Of a stretch of DNA of 6,263 nucleotides, positions 4,544 to 6,263 are shown piece after piece; position 1 is the first letter of the stretch, and every line of letters starts with the position of its first letter. Source of the DNA: an uncultured Clostridia bacterium (GTDB lineage Bacteria; Bacillota_A; Clostridia; Oscillospirales; Oscillospiraceae); assembly GCA_949289625.1 (NCBI GenBank), contig CASEPH010000016.1, forward strand, positions 1 to 6,263, read 5' to 3'. The translations under genes were made by a program, and so were the position numbers. The notes below the pieces were generated by a model. It saw only the letters and a list, made by a program, of their open reading frames with translations. It made no database searches and was not told where the DNA came from.

Positions 4544-6263
4544 TCAGCGATTGCCGTCGTAGGGCTGAATATCAGCCGGGGCCGGAGCCTGCGCGTTTTT
4601 GAAAAAGATGCTCCGCCGCAGATACTGGTCGCTGCCAAAGTAGGTGCGCACGCGGACGGATTTGCGGAAATAGGTTGTCCAGATCGCGAAGCCAATGCCT
4701 GCGCCAAGCAGCCCGGAAATCAGATTCCCCACATTGCGGAAGCCGGAAAAGATTGCAGTGGCCACCGCCAATCCGGCCACGACCAGCATAATAATCTCAT
4801 AGAACCGCAGGAAGCGCGGATCCTTGCGGCGGATCATAGAGAAAAACTTCAGGCCGAACACACAGATAAAGCCATCGCCCGCCAACTCAATCACGTAGAG
4901 CAGCCAAATAACCGGACCGAGCATGCCCAAATAGCCGGAATATGCGCGCAGGACCCCCACAATGCTCACCAGCGAAATAATTGCCGCCAGTACCATTAGC
5001 CCTGCGGCGACCAGGGAACCGTAGGCAATAAATGCCAACCATCCGCCCAGTCTATGGTAGGGGTGCGGATAGCTGGTGTACTGGGCACCGTTCAGAGTGC
5101 TTGGGTCTGTCGCGGCGTAGCCTGCATTTCCGTTGCCTGCCTTAGTTTCCGGAAAAGGAATTGCGCCTGCGGATGTATAAGCTCTGCCGGATCGCTCGGC
5201 CTTTCGTCTGCCTTGTGTCCCCAAATGGATCATCCAGACGATCAGCAGGCAAGCGGCTGCCGTCTTCAAGACCTGCAGCGGCAGGCGTAACGGCGTCCTG
5301 AAGAGAAGATCCGGCACCAGAATGACGCAGAACATCATTCCGAAGAAAATCAAGAACTTTGGTACAAGGCAAGTTTTGAGACTGGGCGTATTCTTTCCTG
5401 CCGACTTTTGCAGCAGGGCGGCAGCGGCTGCAAGCCAAGTTGCAGGAGAGACCAGAGCGCTGAGAATGATGCCCAATCCCAACATCAGGGAGTTCCATGG
5501 CACACGCAGTAAAGCGGGCAGGGACTCGCCCAGCAGCTCCAAACTGCCTCCGTTGGAAATGCCAAGGAGCAGGCTCAGCAGCGAATATGCGTTCATTCCG
5601 GACATTGCTGCTGTCATCGCCATACCCGCTCCAATAGATGCGCCCAGAGCTGCGGCATCCAATACACTGTGGCTTTCCCTGCGCTGCAGAAAGAGCGCCG
5701 TCAGAACAACACCCCCAAAAACCGACAGGATGTCCCAATATAAGAAGCTGTAACCGCCCCGGTAAAGCATCCTGCACATAACCAGGAGGACGGGGAGCGC
5801 AAGCACGACGCCCAGCGAGAAGCCCTTTACCAAGTCGCTCAATCTCCTGCACCGGCTGGTATCCAGCTCCCAGAGCACGGTGAGAAGTGTGACCGGCACG
5901 AGTATGCCAAAGGATGCGCGAGAAAAGGTGATAGACCAGCTTATGGACATAAATACCGCGCCAAGTTCTACGGAGGCATGAGCGATCAACGCAATTACTG
6001 CCGCGAAAATCAGCAGGGAGATAAAGACGCGGGAGAACACCCACGGACAGCCATCTGTCGGCATGGGCTCCCTGCCCCTCGTTCCGCTGGTCAACAGGCC
6101 GTCTATGTCCTCGGGGCGATGGCGGCGGAACACTTGAGAAAATACAGCGGGCTTAGGTTCACGGAAGGACTCTGCGGAAGACCCCGTCTCCGAGTTGTCC
6201 TCCGTTTCCCGCCAAGTATGTCCTACCGGCGGCTCTGTTCCCGTTTGCATGGGATCGACAGAC
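4544..6263 (-). CDS. PrsW-like membrane protein lacking catalytic residues, fused to a DUF2569-like domain (5' end missing)
   Basis: At least 568 residues from the ATG at 6250. No ribosome site precedes that ATG and the frame stays open to the window edge, so the true start is probably outside; related proteins often begin with a zinc ribbon. Numbering from that ATG: 1-68 is a polar region holding a VFRRHRPEDIDGLL-type motif and the PWVFSRVF boundary that I recall from clostridial PrsW-family proteins. Residues 71-345 contain about eight hydrophobic helices. PrsW (PF13367) is an intramembrane metalloprotease using a Glu-Glu pair, a further Glu and a His. Here the matching stretches read DILSVFGGVV (173-182), GAGMAMTAAM (207-216) and LLRVPWNSLM (247-256), with no Glu or His at the expected places, so proteolysis is unlikely. 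Residues 346-398 are a linker. Residues 399-546 form four more helices starting HRLGGWL and ending YFRKSVRVRTYF, the signature layout of DUF2569. The product is a polytopic inner-membrane protein. Both family assignments are by eye. Confidence 0.82.
   Translation of the reverse strand, partial: SVDPMQTGTEPPVGHTWRETEDNSETGSSAESFREPKPAVFSQVFRRHRPEDIDGLLTSGTRGREPMPTDGCPWVFSRVFISLLIFAAVIALIAHASVELGAVFMSISWSITFSRASFGILVPVTLLTVLWELDTSRCRRLSDLVKGFSLGVVLALPVLLVMCRMLYRGGYSFLYWDILSVFGGVVLTALFLQRRESHSVLDAAALGASIGAGMAMTAAMSGMNAYSLLSLLLGISNGGSLELLGESLPALLRVPWNSLMLGLGIILSALVSPATWLAAAAALLQKSAGKNTPSLKTCLVPKFLIFFGMMFCVILVPDLLFRTPLRLPLQVLKTAAACLLIVWMIHLGTQGRRKAERSGRAYTSAGAIPFPETKAGNGNAGYAATDPSTLNGAQYTSYPHPYHRLGGWLAFIAYGSLVAAGLMVLAAIISLVSIVGVLRAYSGYLGMLGPVIWLLYVIELAGDGFICVFGLKFFSMIRRKDPRFLRFYEIIMLVVAGLAVATAIFSGFRNVGNLISGLLGAGIGFAIWTTYFRKSVRVRTYFGSDQYLRRSIFFKNAQAPAPADIQPYDGNR

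Noticed and set aside
4436..4999. A 187-codon plus-strand frame opposite the DUF2569-like part of the lead gene
   Set aside because: The His/Gln/Asn-rich low-information translation is typical of the reverse complement of membrane-helix codons; no support for a gene.
5142..6044. A 300-codon open frame on the minus strand inside the large membrane gene, in another frame
   Set aside because: It overlaps entirely with a frame showing clear multi-helix and family-like patterns. Its own translation is Arg/Cys/Pro-rich with no domain logic and no ribosome site.

Overview
All recognisable genes in this window lie on the minus strand, so the biology reads from right (6263) to left (1). Eight genes can be supported: a 5'-truncated multi-pass membrane protein (4544-6263), a zinc-ribbon single-pass protein (3887-4510), a membrane-anchored protein (3342-3821), a 56-residue membrane miniprotein (3141-3311), a two-helix membrane protein with a degenerate zinc ribbon (2750-3121), two complete lipoproteins (1777-2667 and 91-1746), and the first 22 codons of a third lipoprotein (1-66). 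Gaps are only 19 to 82 bases and nearly every start has a strong GGAGG-type ribosome binding site. No convincing intrinsic terminator or internal promoter was found, so one long transcript is plausible. No stretch of 300 bases or more lacks a gene. There are no RNA genes, mobile elements or CRISPR arrays.

The window suggests a Gram-positive bacterium of the Clostridia, probably a gut-type Oscillospiraceae/Lachnospiraceae-like organism. The grounds are short Lys/Arg-led lipoprotein signal peptides with LSAC/LIAC lipoboxes, strong Shine-Dalgarno sites, non-ATG starts backed by strong sites, WG-repeat lipoproteins, and small 'zinc ribbon plus transmembrane helix' proteins. This taxonomy is inference; no marker gene is present.

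Region by region: 2750-6263 is a membrane cluster with moderately high GC in the lines I counted by hand. Its lead gene looks like a PrsW-type intramembrane protease whose catalytic Glu and His positions are gone, fused to a DUF2569-like four-helix domain. The next gene has an intact N-terminal CxxC/CxxC ribbon, one helix and an outward beta-rich domain. Three small or medium membrane proteins follow. 1-2667 is a lipoprotein cluster with lower GC, at its lowest within the second lipoprotein. One member carries WG-type repeats behind a separate N-terminal beta-rich domain.

How they work together is not known. The layout (cytosolic zinc ribbons, a catalytically dead PrsW-like scaffold, outward-facing beta domains and surface lipoproteins) would fit an envelope-sensing or envelope-maintenance module, but that is a hypothesis drawn from domain content and gene order only.
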